Source of the DNA: Trebonia sp963773105
GTDB lineage: Bacteria; Actinomycetota; Actinomycetes; Streptosporangiales; Streptosporangiaceae
Direction: 5' to 3'
NCBI GenBank assembly: GCA_963773105.1
Contig: CAVZAA010000002.1
Span: 1,116,001-1,180,000, forward strand
Length of the DNA: 64,000 nt
Made by a program: the position numbers and the translations under genes
Part shown: positions 34,591 to 43,209 of the stretch, piece by piece
How positions within the stretch are numbered: position 1 is the first letter of the stretch
Layout of the letters: the number at the start of each line of letters is the position of its first letter
The notes under the pieces: model-generated
What the model was told of the DNA's origin: nothing
What the model saw: the letters and a program-made list of their open reading frames with translations, nothing else
Databases searched by the model: none

Positions 34591-35655
34591 GGCAGAATCT
34601 CGCCGATTGGCGTTGGGTCCATACCGTCGTCCTCACCGCACAGCCACTTGATGATCTCCCTGGCCGGGCGGTCGAGGGCCGACCGGTAGCCCTGGCCGGC
34701 CCACAGGCTCATCCGCTCGGTATCGCCCTGGCTGGCGGCGGCGGCCCGCAGCGGGCGAGTGGCATTGTTGATCTCCGGATAGCCGGCTGGCGCATCGGCG
34801 TGGTCAAGGATGAACCCGTTGACCAGGCCGCGCGCCCATCTGCCGCTGAAGGCCCTGGTCAGGGTCGTCGCGGTATAGCGCGGATCGACGAGGGCAGCTT
34901 TGTAAAGTGAATGCGCACCGCTTTCCTTGCACCGCAAGAACGCAGTCCCGCACTGGACCGCCACTGCGCCCTCCGCCAGCACGGCCCGGACTTGACCGGG
35001 CTCCATGATGCCTCCCGCCCCGATCTGCGGGAGGTCGGTGACCTTGGCGATCTCGCCGATCAAGGGGATAAGGCGATATCCCTCACCGACAGTGGCGTCA
35101 TTGGCAAACGTGCCCCGGTGGCCCCCCGCCTCCGAGCCTTGGACGCAGAGGAGGTCGGCCCCTGCGGTCGCCGCGATCGCCGCCTCACCTGGGTCGGTCA
35201 CCGTCACCGCCACCAGGCTGCCGGCGTCTGACAGGGCGCCGATCAGCCCGGCCGACGGGCAGCCGAAGGTGAAGCTGACCAGCGCGGGCGGAGCTGCCAG
35301 CAGGACCTCGATCTTCTCTTCGAGGCGGTCGTCATCCCAGAACTGCGTCCCCGATGGGCGCGCCAACCGCCTCGGCCTGGGGTGCCAGCGCGCTAACATA
35401 CGCGCCGATCGACTCGACCTCCGTCGATGGAACCCCTGGAAGGAAGAGATTCACCCCGAACGGTTCGGAAGTGCCGGCCCGGACGGCAATGGTCTCCGCC
35501 GCCATGGCCGCTGGCGTCTTGTAACCCGCGGCCAGGAAGCCCAAGGCCCCAGCGCCCGCGGCAGCGATTACCAGCTCGGGGGTTGACGGTCCGCCCGCCA
35601 TCGGCGCAACGACCACCGGGCGGCGCATCCAGTCAAGAACGTCTCGCTTAGCCAT
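34587..35655 (-). pseudogene. Nitronate monooxygenase (NMO/2-nitropropane dioxygenase family), frameshifted
   Basis: From ATG 35655 the protein runs RPVVVAPMAGGPSTPELVIAA to about SALAPQAEAVGAPIGD, then the frame changes near 35345 and continues from TQFWDDDRLEEKI through TFGCPSAGLI, CVQGSEAGGHRG, LPQIGAGGIM and TAFLRCKESG to 34587. The FMN-binding GGHRG and QIGAGGI motifs are clear. NMOs oxidise alkyl nitronates such as propionate 3-nitronate with FMN. One indel separates the halves. Total about 355 residues if repaired. Confidence 0.8.
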
Positions 35656-35695
35656 CGCTGCGCAGCTTATCCGGCCGCTGGGGCCACCAATCCCC

Positions 35696-36795
35696 TCACT
35701 CCCTCGGCCAGTGGGCGGGCACTCCCAGATGGCCGGCCAGCTCCTCGTAGCGGTCCTGCGCCAGCACCAGCCGGGCGGCCAGCAGAATCGCCTGCGGATC
35801 GGCGCCGGGCGGGCGCAGCACGCAGACAGTGCCGTCCGTTCCGCTGTGGGTGACGACGAGCCGGTCATAGTCGGCCAGGACGATGCGAGCGGCCGGCGCG
35901 CCCGAGCGGGCGGCCCGGCCGCGTCGCGCGACCGCAAGCGCCGGCTCGGTCAGGAAGGCCGTGCCGATGAGCAGCCCGGCGGCCACCAGCACGATCTCCA
36001 GCCAGCGGGGTAGGCCGGCCACGACCGGCGCGTTCGCCTGCGCTGGCCGCGAGACGCCGTCGGCCACTGGCAGGCAGGGTCGCCGAGGCCGAGCTGCGCC
36101 CGACCTCGCCGGGGACGACGAGGGCGCCGACACCGATGGCCGGGCCGGGGACGATGGCCGGGCCGGGGACGATGGCCGGGCCGCGGACGGGCGGCGAATC
36201 GGGTGCGGTGCCGGCGACGCCGAAGGGGCCCGCTGCGATGCCGACGGCGATGCCGCCAGACGCGGGATCGCGAGCGCGGTTCCGGGGTGGATCGCGTTCG
36301 GGTCGGGGCCGATCGCCTCACGGTTGGCGGCGTACAGGGCCGGCCAGCCGCCTGGGGTGCCGAGGGCGGCGGCGATGCCCGAGAGGGTGTCGCCCGCCGC
36401 GACTGTGTACCGGGCCGGCGTGGCCGGGCCCGGCAGGATCAGGACGGTGCCGGGGTGGATGAGGCCGGGGTTGGGGCCGATCGCCTTCCGGTTGGCCGCG
36501 TACAGGGCCGGCCAGCCGCCGGGGGTGCCGAGGGCGGCGGCGATGCCCGACAGGGTGTCGCCGGGCTGCACACGGTAGGCGTCTCGATCCGTCCGGCGGC
36601 CTGGACCTGTCCGGGTGCCTGCGCTGCTGGTCCAGGTGGCGATGAATGGTGGCTGCTGGTGCTGCTGGTATTGCCTGCGATGCGGGTGCTTGCCTGGGCC
36701 GGGCGGGAGGGCGCCGATGGGCCGGCCGCCGCCAGGAGGAGCATGATGATGCCCCAGGCGAGCACGACGCACGCGGACTTGGTCCGCACGCGCAT
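35696..36795 (-). pseudogene. Secreted/membrane LysM protein, frameshifted after the signal peptide
   Basis: ATG 36795 follows GGAAGG and encodes a signal peptide (VVLAWGIIMLLLAAAGPSAP). Near 36578 the frame changes into YRVQPGDTLSGIAAALG, the first of two LysM domains (second: YTVAAGDTLSGIAAALG), each about 50 residues and nearly identical. A Ser/Pro/Arg linker with repeated SSPARP follows, then a membrane helix (WLEIVLVAAGLLIGTAFL) and a ~90-residue end. LysM domains bind peptidoglycan. As it stands the signal peptide and LysM are out of frame by one base. Confidence 0.7.
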
Positions 36796-36883
36796 GGTGC
36801 CTTCACTTTCCTTCCGGGAAATTAAGCGCTGAACGCTCTGGCCCGGCGCCGAACGCACACGGCCAGTGGGAAGGAAAGAAGAA

Positions 36884-38252
36884 CTAAGCGGGCGATACTT
36901 CGGGCAGCTGAGAGCGCCACGTCGGCGCTGCGCCGACGCGGCGCGCCAGTCGCAGCAAGATCAAGGTCAGCAGCGCCAGCAGCGCTGCGCAGACGGCGCC
37001 TGGGGCCCCGCTCCCGCCGTTGCCGCCGCCGCCCAGGCCGGCCGACCCGCCGGCCCCGCTCGCGCCGCCCGGCGCTGCGGCGGACCGTGGAAGCGTCGGC
37101 ATCGCCGGCCCCGTCGGCGTTGCGACGGCGCTGGTCGGCCGTGAGGTCATGCCCGCGCCCCGGGCCGCCGATGCGACCCTGGCGGTGGTCGGCGCGCCCG
37201 CGAGCCGGCGGGACCGGGGGGCGGTCCGCGGGCGGGCGCCAGGCTGTCCCGCCGTGCCCTTGCCCGGGGTCCGCGACGGGACCGAGGTGACGCCGATCGG
37301 GCCCACCACGCCGATGACCGGCGGTGTCTTGGCGACGGTGGTCACGACCGGGGCGACCGTCCGAGTCACCGGTGCCACCGTCTTGATGACCGGGGCCACA
37401 ACCGGAGCGACTACGCCGGTGACCGGTGCGAGGGTCTGGATGACCGGGTCCACAACTGGAGCGACCGCGCCGGTGACCGGCGCCAGGGTCTTGGCGACGC
37501 TGGTGACGATGGGGGCGACCGCGCCGGTCACGGGTGCGAGGGTCTGGTGACCGGGTCACAACTGGAGCGACCGCGCCGGTGACCGGCGCCAGGGTCTTGG
37601 CGACGATGGGGGCGACCGTGCCGGTGACGGGGGCTACGGTCTTGGCGACCGTCGTCACGACCGGGGCGACTGCGCCGGTGACCGGTGCGACGGTCTTGGC
37701 GACGGTGGTGACGATGGGGGCGACCGTGCCGGTGACGGGGGCTACGGTCTTGGCGACCGTCGTCACGACCGGGGCGACTGCGCCGGTGACCGGTGCGACG
37801 GTCTTGGCCACGGTGGTCGCGACCGGGGCGACCGCTCCGGCGACCGGCGCCAGCGTGGTGGCGGTGGTGGACGTCACCGTGGCGACGGCGGATGCGACCG
37901 GCGCCGCCGCGCCGGATACGACCTGAGTCACCGGGTCGGACGCGGGGCCCGAGGTCGGGGTGCCTGCGGAAGAGCCGGCCGGAGAGCCGGAAGTCGGAGA
38001 GGTGACCGGCGTGGCGGTCGAGCCGACCGTCGAGGTAGCCGACGACGCGGCGGAGCCGACGGCCGAGGTGACGGGCGACAACGTTGAGCTGACCGTCGAA
38101 GTCGCCGACGAGACCGTGGACGTGAGGGGCGGCAGCGCCGCCGTTGCCGCATGGGCCGGCCGCGAGAAGATCAGCATGATCGCGAAGATCCCGGCCGCCG
38201 CCAGCGCAGCCTGCATCGCTCCGAGAGCGATTCGACGCACCAGCGGCTGCAT
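36884..38252 (-). pseudogene. Repetitive cell-surface protein, frameshifted in the repeat tract
   Basis: ATG 38252 starts a signal peptide (ALGAMQAALAAAGIFAIMLI...PAHA). A Ser/Thr-rich region is followed by many 18-residue repeats of the type TTVAKTVAPVTGAVAPVV, alternating GAVAPVV and GTVAPIV. Near 37550 two single-base losses relative to the sibling repeat at 37430 shift the frame; the other frame continues with more repeats, a basic Pro/Arg region, a Gly/Ala stretch and a final membrane helix (AALLALLTLILLRLARR). It looks like a wall-spanning, membrane-anchored surface protein. No LPXTG motif. It precedes the LysM gene on the same strand. Confidence 0.65.
37300..37900 (-). repeat. 54/108-bp tandem coding repeats
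   Basis: DNA of the repeat protein: 54-bp units arranged as 108-bp pairs; the pair at 37621-37728 is followed by an almost identical copy. Such tracts expand and contract by slippage or recombination, which could also explain the frameshift. Confidence 0.75.
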
Positions 38253-38337
38253 GAGAAGGTCCCACTCGACGAGAACTGAGAACCGGGCCGCACGCCTACC
38301 CGTCGGCGGCGGCGTCAAACCTCGCGCACACGGACTT

Positions 38338-38357
38338 ACCGTACGGTCATCACCGTA
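38338..38357. promoter_or_regulatory. Overlapping dyads ACCGTACGGT and TACGGT-CATC-ACCGTA
   Basis: In the 227-bp gap upstream of the repeat protein (minus) and the acetyltransferase (plus). Two dyads share the half-site ACCGTA. Candidate operator; regulator unknown. Confidence 0.4.
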
Positions 38358-38479
38358 CAGCTACATCGCCCATCGGGCAAGGGCGAGACGTCATTCAAAG
38401 AGAAGGCAGGTCGACGACGGTGACCGCGGCGCCCCGGCACGGCAGGAGGGCCGCGGTGGCTGTCTGGCAAGATGTGCGG

Positions 38480-38902
38480 ATGCCGTTTGCATTGCGCGTA
38501 GGTACGACCGCTGACGTTGACGAGCTATTGGCGCTGTGGAGCGAGGCGGCCGAGAACGCCGCCCGGCCGCTCGATACCCCGGAGGCGGTCACCGCCTTGC
38601 TCGGCCGCGATCCGGAAGCGGTGATCGTGGCCGAGCACGACGGTGAGCTGGTCGGCTCGGTCATCGCCGGCTGGGACGGCTGGCGCTGCCACCTGTACCG
38701 GCTCGCGGTCCGCCCGGCGTGGCGACGCCAGGGAGTCGGCTCGGCGCTGCTGCAGGCGGCCGAGGACAGGTTCAGGGACTTCGGGGCGGCGCGGGCCGAT
38801 GCGATGGTGCTCGACGCCAACGGTCTCGGCCAGAGCCTGTGGATGGCCAGCGGTTACCGCAGCCAGGACGAATGGCGGCGCTGGGTGAAAAAACTCGATT
38901 AA
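38480..38902 (+). CDS. GNAT N-acetyltransferase
   Basis: About 140 residues. A compact GNAT with VAEHDGELVGSVIAGWDG, LYRLAVRPAWRRQGVGSALL (R-R-Q-G-V-G acetyl-CoA loop) and GLGQSLWMASGYRSQDEW. RimI-like in pattern; substrate unknown. CAAGAT at 38468-38473 is six bases before ATG 38480, again a leaderless layout. The gene is overlapped on the other strand by the open tail of the DUF1707 gene. Confidence 0.82.
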   Translation: MPFALRVGTTADVDELLALWSEAAENAARPLDTPEAVTALLGRDPEAVIVAEHDGELVGSVIAGWDGWRCHLYRLAVRPAWRRQGVGSALLQAAEDRFRDFGAARADAMVLDANGLGQSLWMASGYRSQDEWRRWVKKLD

Positions 38903-39553
38903 GCGCGACCCCAGCGCCGGGAATTCCCTCGCCGCCAGCGGCCGACGGCGAAATAGCCAGTCCCAGAAGGTGCGGTGCGGGCGCCAGCCGCGGACGACGA
39001 GGTTGCCGTGCCGCATGCTGCCCGAGGCGGTAATCCGCAGCCTGACCGGGGAGCCCAGGTCGCGGTGGGCGCGCTGATGGATGCTGCCGTGGCCTATCGC
39101 CACGTTGTCAACGTCGACGACGACCTCTGGCGGCACGATCAGCACGACATTCCCGTGGCCGACCGAGATCTCGAGCTCCAGGGTCGGCTGGCTGATGGCG
39201 GCGGCGGAGAAATCGATGATCACGTTGCCGTGTCGCGCCTCCACCAGCAGGCGACGTGGCACTGCCCAGGGTCCGTCCCGCCGGATCACGCCGTGCGTGA
39301 TCTTCAGGTGCACTAGATCCTTGGCTTCCGCGGCCGGGGCTGGCATCGCGCCGGGGGAAGTAGGCAGGTCGACCAGGAGAACCTCGAGCTCCCCATAGGT
39401 TCGCGCGGTCAGCGCGGTCTCGAGCCGTTCGTCGAGTTCCTCGGCGGTGAGTCGACCGTCGCCCGCCGCCACTCGAAGCTGCTCCGCAACCCGGTCGCGG
39501 TCCTCATGTGACACGCGCAGATTACGTCTGTCTGGTGCCAGCTCTTCAGGCAT
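38525..39553 (-). CDS. DUF1707 protein with LiaF-like C-terminal domain, tail runs antisense through a GNAT gene
   Basis: The first ~60 residues are DUF1707 (LRVSHEDRDRVAEQLRVAAG, LTAEELDERLETALTARTYGEL), followed by a beta-rich LiaF/DUF2154-like domain (RHGNVIIDFSAA, LELEISVGHGNVVLIVPP, VAIGHGSI, MRHGNLVVRGW) ending at WDWLFRRRP, where these proteins normally stop (about residue 200). The frame stays open to 38525, antisense to the GNAT gene, with no recognisable domain. A lost stop or an indel near 38940 is likely. TACAGT on the minus strand lies seven bases before ATG 39553. Confidence 0.75.
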   Translation of the reverse strand: MPEELAPDRRNLRVSHEDRDRVAEQLRVAAGDGRLTAEELDERLETALTARTYGELEVLLVDLPTSPGAMPAPAAEAKDLVHLKITHGVIRRDGPWAVPRRLLVEARHGNVIIDFSAAAISQPTLELEISVGHGNVVLIVPPEVVVDVDNVAIGHGSIHQRAHRDLGSPVRLRITASGSMRHGNLVVRGWRPHRTFWDWLFRRRPLAAREFPALGSRLIEFFHPAPPFVLAAVTAGHPQALAETVGVEHHRIGPRRPEVPEPVLGRLQQRRADSLASPRRADREPVQVAAPAVPAGDDRADQLTVVLGHDHRFRIAAEQGGDRLRGIERPGGVLGRLAPQRQ

Positions 39554-39618
39554 ATTCCGTACTGTAACGCCCGCTGAAGGCCGCATGCCCACCGTGTTGA
39601 GCGGCGGTGCGGCGGTCC

Positions 39619-40245
39619 TTACGCCTTCCTGAGGCTGGCGAACCAACGGCCGCCAGCGGTCCAGCTCTCGGCCGGTGACAGGCCGGCCTCGGCGGCTATC
39701 CCGGCAACCTGGTCCGCGCCCACGTGCGCCCACGGGAACCAGTCGCCGGCCTGCTGGCCGTGACCGAGCCTGAGCCTGACCCGTTCGCGTCGCAGCTCCC
39801 GGCCGGGCGGCTGCACCTCCACCAGCGCCTGGCCGAGCGGCGCGAGCAGCTCGGCCACCCGGTACAGCAACGCCGCCGGATCGCCGCCGATGCCGATGCT
39901 CCCGTCGGCCAGCAGCACGATCATCCAGCGGCCGGTTCCCGGCACCCGGCTGAACACGTCGCGCAGCAGCGTCAGCGAGCCGGCCGACCGGGCGACGCGC
40001 ACCGCACACGGCGCCACGTCGATGCCGAGCGTGGGCACGCCGCGCTCGGCCAGCGCCACGGTGAGGCGGCCGGGTCCCGACCCCACGTCAAGCGTGGGGC
40101 CGCTGCAGCGGTCGATGAGCGAGACGTCACCCGAGCGGAGCCGCCGCCAGTCGCCTGCCCAAAGAGGGGTGATGCTTCCGTCCGCATGCTCGATCTCAGT
40201 CTGCGCGCCCCCGGCGAGGGCCTCCCCGTACAGTGCGCCGATCAC
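39619..40245 (-). CDS. Class I SAM-dependent methyltransferase
   Basis: 208 residues. LDVGSGPGRLTVALAERG is motif I; GIDVAPCAVRVARSAG follows. The start MIGALYGEALAGGAQTEIEHADG and the arrangement match a methyltransferase that in other actinomycetes sits beside a response regulator, sensor kinase, glycosyltransferase and DUF2064 gene (my recollection of the conserved order). Those partners are found at 55.8-60.5 kb, on the other side of the integrated element. Substrate unknown. Confidence 0.8.
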   Translation of the reverse strand: MIGALYGEALAGGAQTEIEHADGSITPLWAGDWRRLRSGDVSLIDRCSGPTLDVGSGPGRLTVALAERGVPTLGIDVAPCAVRVARSAGSLTLLRDVFSRVPGTGRWMIVLLADGSIGIGGDPAALLYRVAELLAPLGQALVEVQPPGRELRRERVRLRLGHGQQAGDWFPWAHVGADQVAGIAAEAGLSPAESWTAGGRWFASLRKA

Positions 40246-40302
40246 GCAGAGTTCCCCCAGAGAAGAGAAGGCTGGTCAGTTACGACAACCAGTGTTCACC
40301 CG

Positions 40303-40330
40303 GCCGGTCCGGCTGGCCGGCCGGACCGGC
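40303..40330. terminator. GC-rich perfect hairpin between the methyltransferase and the integrase
   Basis: GCCGGTCCGGC and GCCGGACCGGC form an 11-bp perfect stem with a six-base loop. It lies 150 bases past the integrase stop and could end that transcript or be part of the attachment region. No tRNA gene is next to it. Confidence 0.45.
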
Positions 40331-40477
40331 GCGTCCTCACCATTTCGTCACCGGCCTTACGGTTCTGTGACGTCTTCCGCTGCCCTGTCGTCGCGCTGCT
40401 GGTCACAGACTCACGACCGGTGCGAATCGGGCGCGAATCGGGCCCGTGATACCACGCTGCTACCAGAGGGGTCGCGA

Positions 40478-41746
40478 TCACGCCGCGGCCCCCGCTACCA
40501 GCTCGGCGAAACGGGCCGCGGCCTGGCGCTGATCGCCCGGCATCACGTGACTGTACGTGGTGAGCGTGATGGTCACGCTCGCGTGCCCGAGCCTCTCCGA
40601 GACCACCTTCACGTTCTCGCGGTCGCGGAGCAGGATCGTCGCGTGGGTGTGCCTGAGGTCATGCAGCCGGATCATCGGCGGCGCGGCCTCGCCGAGCGCG
40701 CGGGCGCACTGTTCCTGCTGACCGCGGAACAGGTGGGAGACGCTCTCCGGATTGCGGAACCGGCCCTCATGGTCGCCGAAGACCACGGCGGCGTCCTGGG
40801 CGAGCTGGAGGGCCATGGTGCCCCGCTCGCGCTTGTGCGCGCGCAGCACGCCCACCGTCCACGCGTCGAGGTCGACGACGCGCGGCTTGCACGTCTTCGT
40901 CGGGCCTTCCCTCAAGACGCCCTTCTTGCCCTTGACGCGGACGATGCCCACCGACCGGCGCACGCTGATCGTCGCGGCGTCCAGGTCGATGTCACGCCAC
41001 CGCAGCGCCAGCACCTCGCCGCGGCGCATCCCGGTATGGGCCAGCACGAACCACAGCGCGTAGGCGTGCGCGTAGGCGTGATTCCTGTCCTTCGCCCACC
41101 GGAGGAAGCACCGGAGCTGCTCGGCCGTCCACGGGTGCATCTCCGGGGCGTTGGCCTCCGCTTCCTTGGCGGTCGGCGGCTTCGCCTTCACGGCCGGGTT
41201 CCGTTCGATCAGGCGAACCTCGTCGTCGAGCGCGGCGCCGAGCGCGGCCCCGATCATCGTGGCGACCTTGCGCACGGTGCGGGCCGACAGCGGGCCGCCC
41301 GTCCGCTCGCCGTTGCGGTCCCGGTGCCCGGACTCCTCAAGCTCGCGGTACAGCTTCGTGAGCCTGGTCGACGTGAGGGACGCGAGCGGCAGGCTGCCGA
41401 TGTAGGGGATGACGTGGTTGCGCATGTTGCCCCGGTAGCCGCTCATCGTGCCGGGGGCGAGGCGCAGGCCGTCCAGCCACGTCTCCATGTAGACCGCCAC
41501 CGGCTGCTTGCTCGGCTCGATCCAATCGCCCTTGTCGGCCTTAACGACCATCTCGCGCAGCGCGCTCGTGGCGGCCTCGCGGTCGAGCCACGGCTTGCCG
41601 TTCGCATCGCGGCGGCGCATCACCTGATGCCGTTTCCCGCTCGCCGACGGCGCATCGAACTTGATCCGGAACCGGACGGTTCCGTCCGCAAGCCTGTACT
41701 CGGAGACGCTGCCCTCACCGGGCGGGCGCCTGCGCCTGGCCGTCAC
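40478..41746 (-). CDS. int: Tyrosine-recombinase integrase of the AICE
   Basis: 422 residues. An AP2-like/SAM-like N-terminal DNA-binding part precedes the catalytic domain with the first Arg in HTGMRRGEVLALRW, the HxxR in LHDLRHTHATILL, the His in LGHASVTITL and the nucleophile Tyr in TTYSHV. It would integrate and, with the excisionase, excise the element. The start overlaps the repressor stop by four bases (ATGA), so its expression is tied to the repressor transcript. Intact. Confidence 0.93.
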   Translation of the reverse strand: MTARRRRPPGEGSVSEYRLADGTVRFRIKFDAPSASGKRHQVMRRRDANGKPWLDREAATSALREMVVKADKGDWIEPSKQPVAVYMETWLDGLRLAPGTMSGYRGNMRNHVIPYIGSLPLASLTSTRLTKLYRELEESGHRDRNGERTGGPLSARTVRKVATMIGAALGAALDDEVRLIERNPAVKAKPPTAKEAEANAPEMHPWTAEQLRCFLRWAKDRNHAYAHAYALWFVLAHTGMRRGEVLALRWRDIDLDAATISVRRSVGIVRVKGKKGVLREGPTKTCKPRVVDLDAWTVGVLRAHKRERGTMALQLAQDAAVVFGDHEGRFRNPESVSHLFRGQQEQCARALGEAAPPMIRLHDLRHTHATILLRDRENVKVVSERLGHASVTITLTTYSHVMPGDQRQAAARFAELVAGAAA

Positions 41747-42231
41747 GCCCCATCCTCGCCCTCGGGCCGCGGAGACGAAGCGAATCTCGGCAGCATGGGT
41801 TGGGGGGTGATCAAGTCGCCCCCCTGAATGTCCGGTGTGTGCAGCCTGCCCGGATCGCCGAACTCCGGCGAATCCTCTGACCAGCGCACCGAATCGTCGG
41901 GGTACCCGACGATCGAGCGCCTCACAGACCCGACGCTCACCGATTGACCGGAAGGGAACTCGACGCCTTTGTCATCCTCGGAGGGCATCATCAGCGCCGC
42001 TACCGAGGTTTCCAGCGCGTAGCTCAGGCCGAAGATCTCTTCCGCGCTCAGTCGACGTTTACCGCCCTCAACCCTGGCGACGGTCTGGCGAACCCACACC
42101 GAGAAACCGAGCGCGCGCATTCGTGCTGCGAGAAGTTCCTGATCAAGCCCTCTTCGGGCGCGCGCCGCTCTCACGTTGCGCGTCAGCACGTGTGCATAGG
42201 GAATCACCACTCCCCAAGTATGCATCTTCAT
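41743..42231 (-). CDS. XRE-family repressor-like regulator
   Basis: About 162 residues. An HTH of the Cro/CI type spans residues ~15-75 (NVRAARARRGLDQELLAARM, VRQTVARVEGGKRRLSAEEI, GLSYALETSVAALM), followed by a ~85-residue acidic end. ATG 42231 and ATG 42225 are both possible; one of two identical 17-bp operator-like sites lies on these codons. It is upstream of and coupled to the integrase, and divergent from a second HTH gene, like a phage-type switch. Confidence 0.8.
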   Translation of the reverse strand: MKMHTWGVVIPYAHVLTRNVRAARARRGLDQELLAARMRALGFSVWVRQTVARVEGGKRRLSAEEIFGLSYALETSVAALMMPSEDDKGVEFPSGQSVSVGSVRRSIVGYPDDSVRWSEDSPEFGDPGRLHTPDIQGGDLITPQPMLPRFASSPRPEGEDGA

Positions 42232-42310
42232 GATGCGCGGGACAACTAGGAGTTGCGATCCGGCGAGACTAGTGCAACACTGCGTCTCTATACGCATCTT
42301 CATGATGCGC
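42222..42310. promoter_or_regulatory. Twin 17-bp operators in the divergent control region of the AICE
   Basis: GCATCTTCATGATGCGC occurs identically at 42222-42238 and 42294-42310, 72 bases apart. Each copy contains the dyad GCATC-TTCAT-GATGC. The first lies over the repressor start codon, the second 20 bases before the start of the opposing HTH gene. This is what a repressor-controlled bidirectional switch would look like. Confidence 0.75.
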
Positions 42311-42329
42311 ACGTGGCTAGGAGGTTGAC

Positions 42330-42644
42330 TTGCGAACCACCGTTCGTACACCCATGTCGGAGATGCAGACGCTTCGCGATCTGCTCGACGCCCGCGAGCT
42401 GACGATGGACGCGGCGGCAGTGCTCGGCCAGGTCGATACGGCGACGATCTCGCGAATCTGCTCAGGGCAGGCCAGGGCCACGCCCCAGACCGTCGTGAGG
42501 CTCGCCCGCGCACTCGGCGTCAATGCCCGGCGCATGGCGCGGCTGTGTGACCAGGCATGGCACAGCCGGGAAGCACGGATCACGACCGATCGCGACGAGC
42601 AGTTGCGCACTGTGGACATTGACGCCATGGAGGGAACCCGATGA
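42330..42644 (+). CDS. Small HTH (XRE/Cro-like) protein
   Basis: 104 residues, TTG start after AGGAGG with five-base spacing. LRDLLDARELTMDAAAVL, VDTATISRICSGQARATPQTV and RLARALGVNARRM form one XRE helix-turn-helix. It leads the rightward operon of the element and would oppose or tune the leftward repressor. Its stop overlaps the excisionase start by four bases. Confidence 0.78.
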   Translation: MRTTVRTPMSEMQTLRDLLDARELTMDAAAVLGQVDTATISRICSGQARATPQTVVRLARALGVNARRMARLCDQAWHSREARITTDRDEQLRTVDIDAMEGTR

Positions 42645-42934
42645 CGCTCGACGACCTCGACGGCCGCCTGTTCGCCGAAGTGCCGGAGGCCGCGGCCATC
42701 CTGGGGCGTGACGAGCGGACGATTCGTCGCGCTGCGGCGGCGGGAGATATCCCTGCAACCAGGGTCGGCAAACAGTATTTGATCCCGACTGAGTGGCTTC
42801 GCCAGCAGGCCGGCATTGCCGCGCCTACTGCCCCCGCCCTCCCTGATCTTGACGAACTCGTCGACCGCCTGGCGGATCGCTTTTTCGCGCGGTTCGCTCT
42901 GCAGCTCGGCGGCACGTCGCGGGAGGTGGCCTGA
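42641..42934 (+). CDS. xis: Excisionase/MerR-like helix-turn-helix protein
   Basis: 97 residues. FAEVPEAAAILGRDERTIRRAAAAG and IPATRVGKQYLIPTEWLRQQ are the winged HTH of Xis/excisionase-family proteins (DNA-binding domain, excisionase family). It should direct the integrase towards excision. Overlaps the genes on both sides by one to four bases, so it is in a tightly coupled operon. Confidence 0.75.
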   Translation: MTLDDLDGRLFAEVPEAAAILGRDERTIRRAAAAGDIPATRVGKQYLIPTEWLRQQAGIAAPTAPALPDLDELVDRLADRFFARFALQLGGTSREVA

Positions 42935-43209
42935 TGGATCGCTCCCGAACTGAAGCGAGGGCGGCCCCTCGGCAGGGACCGCCCCGGAACGTTCAGCTAC
43001 CCGCCAAGGTCACCGAACCGCGCTCGCACGCCACGGTAGCACGGCCGGTCGACGAGCTGGCCGCGCGCCGCGAGCTGCGTTCGTGGATTGCCGCTGCTGA
43101 ATGGCTGAATGCCCACGGGTACCCGGCGGCCGTTCCCGGCCCTCTCGTACCGCCGCTGGCGGCTCGCGGTCTAGTCGTGTGGGGTATCAGCAGGCGGGGG
43201 GCAGCGTGA
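42934..43209 (+). CDS. Small uncharacterised AICE protein
   Basis: 91 residues, basic N-terminus and a helical segment ELRSWIAAAEWLNAHGYPAA. Starts at the last base of the xis stop and overlaps the replicase start (GTGA, 43206-43209). Not recognised; its place between excisionase and replicase is usual for small element proteins. Confidence 0.65.
   Translation: MDRSRTEARAAPRQGPPRNVQLPAKVTEPRSHATVARPVDELAARRELRSWIAAAEWLNAHGYPAAVPGPLVPPLAARGLVVWGISRRGAA

Noticed and set aside
40246..40477. tRNA gene as integration target
   Set aside because: No cloverleaf or TTCGA-type arm with matching stems could be found beside the integrase or at the right end.
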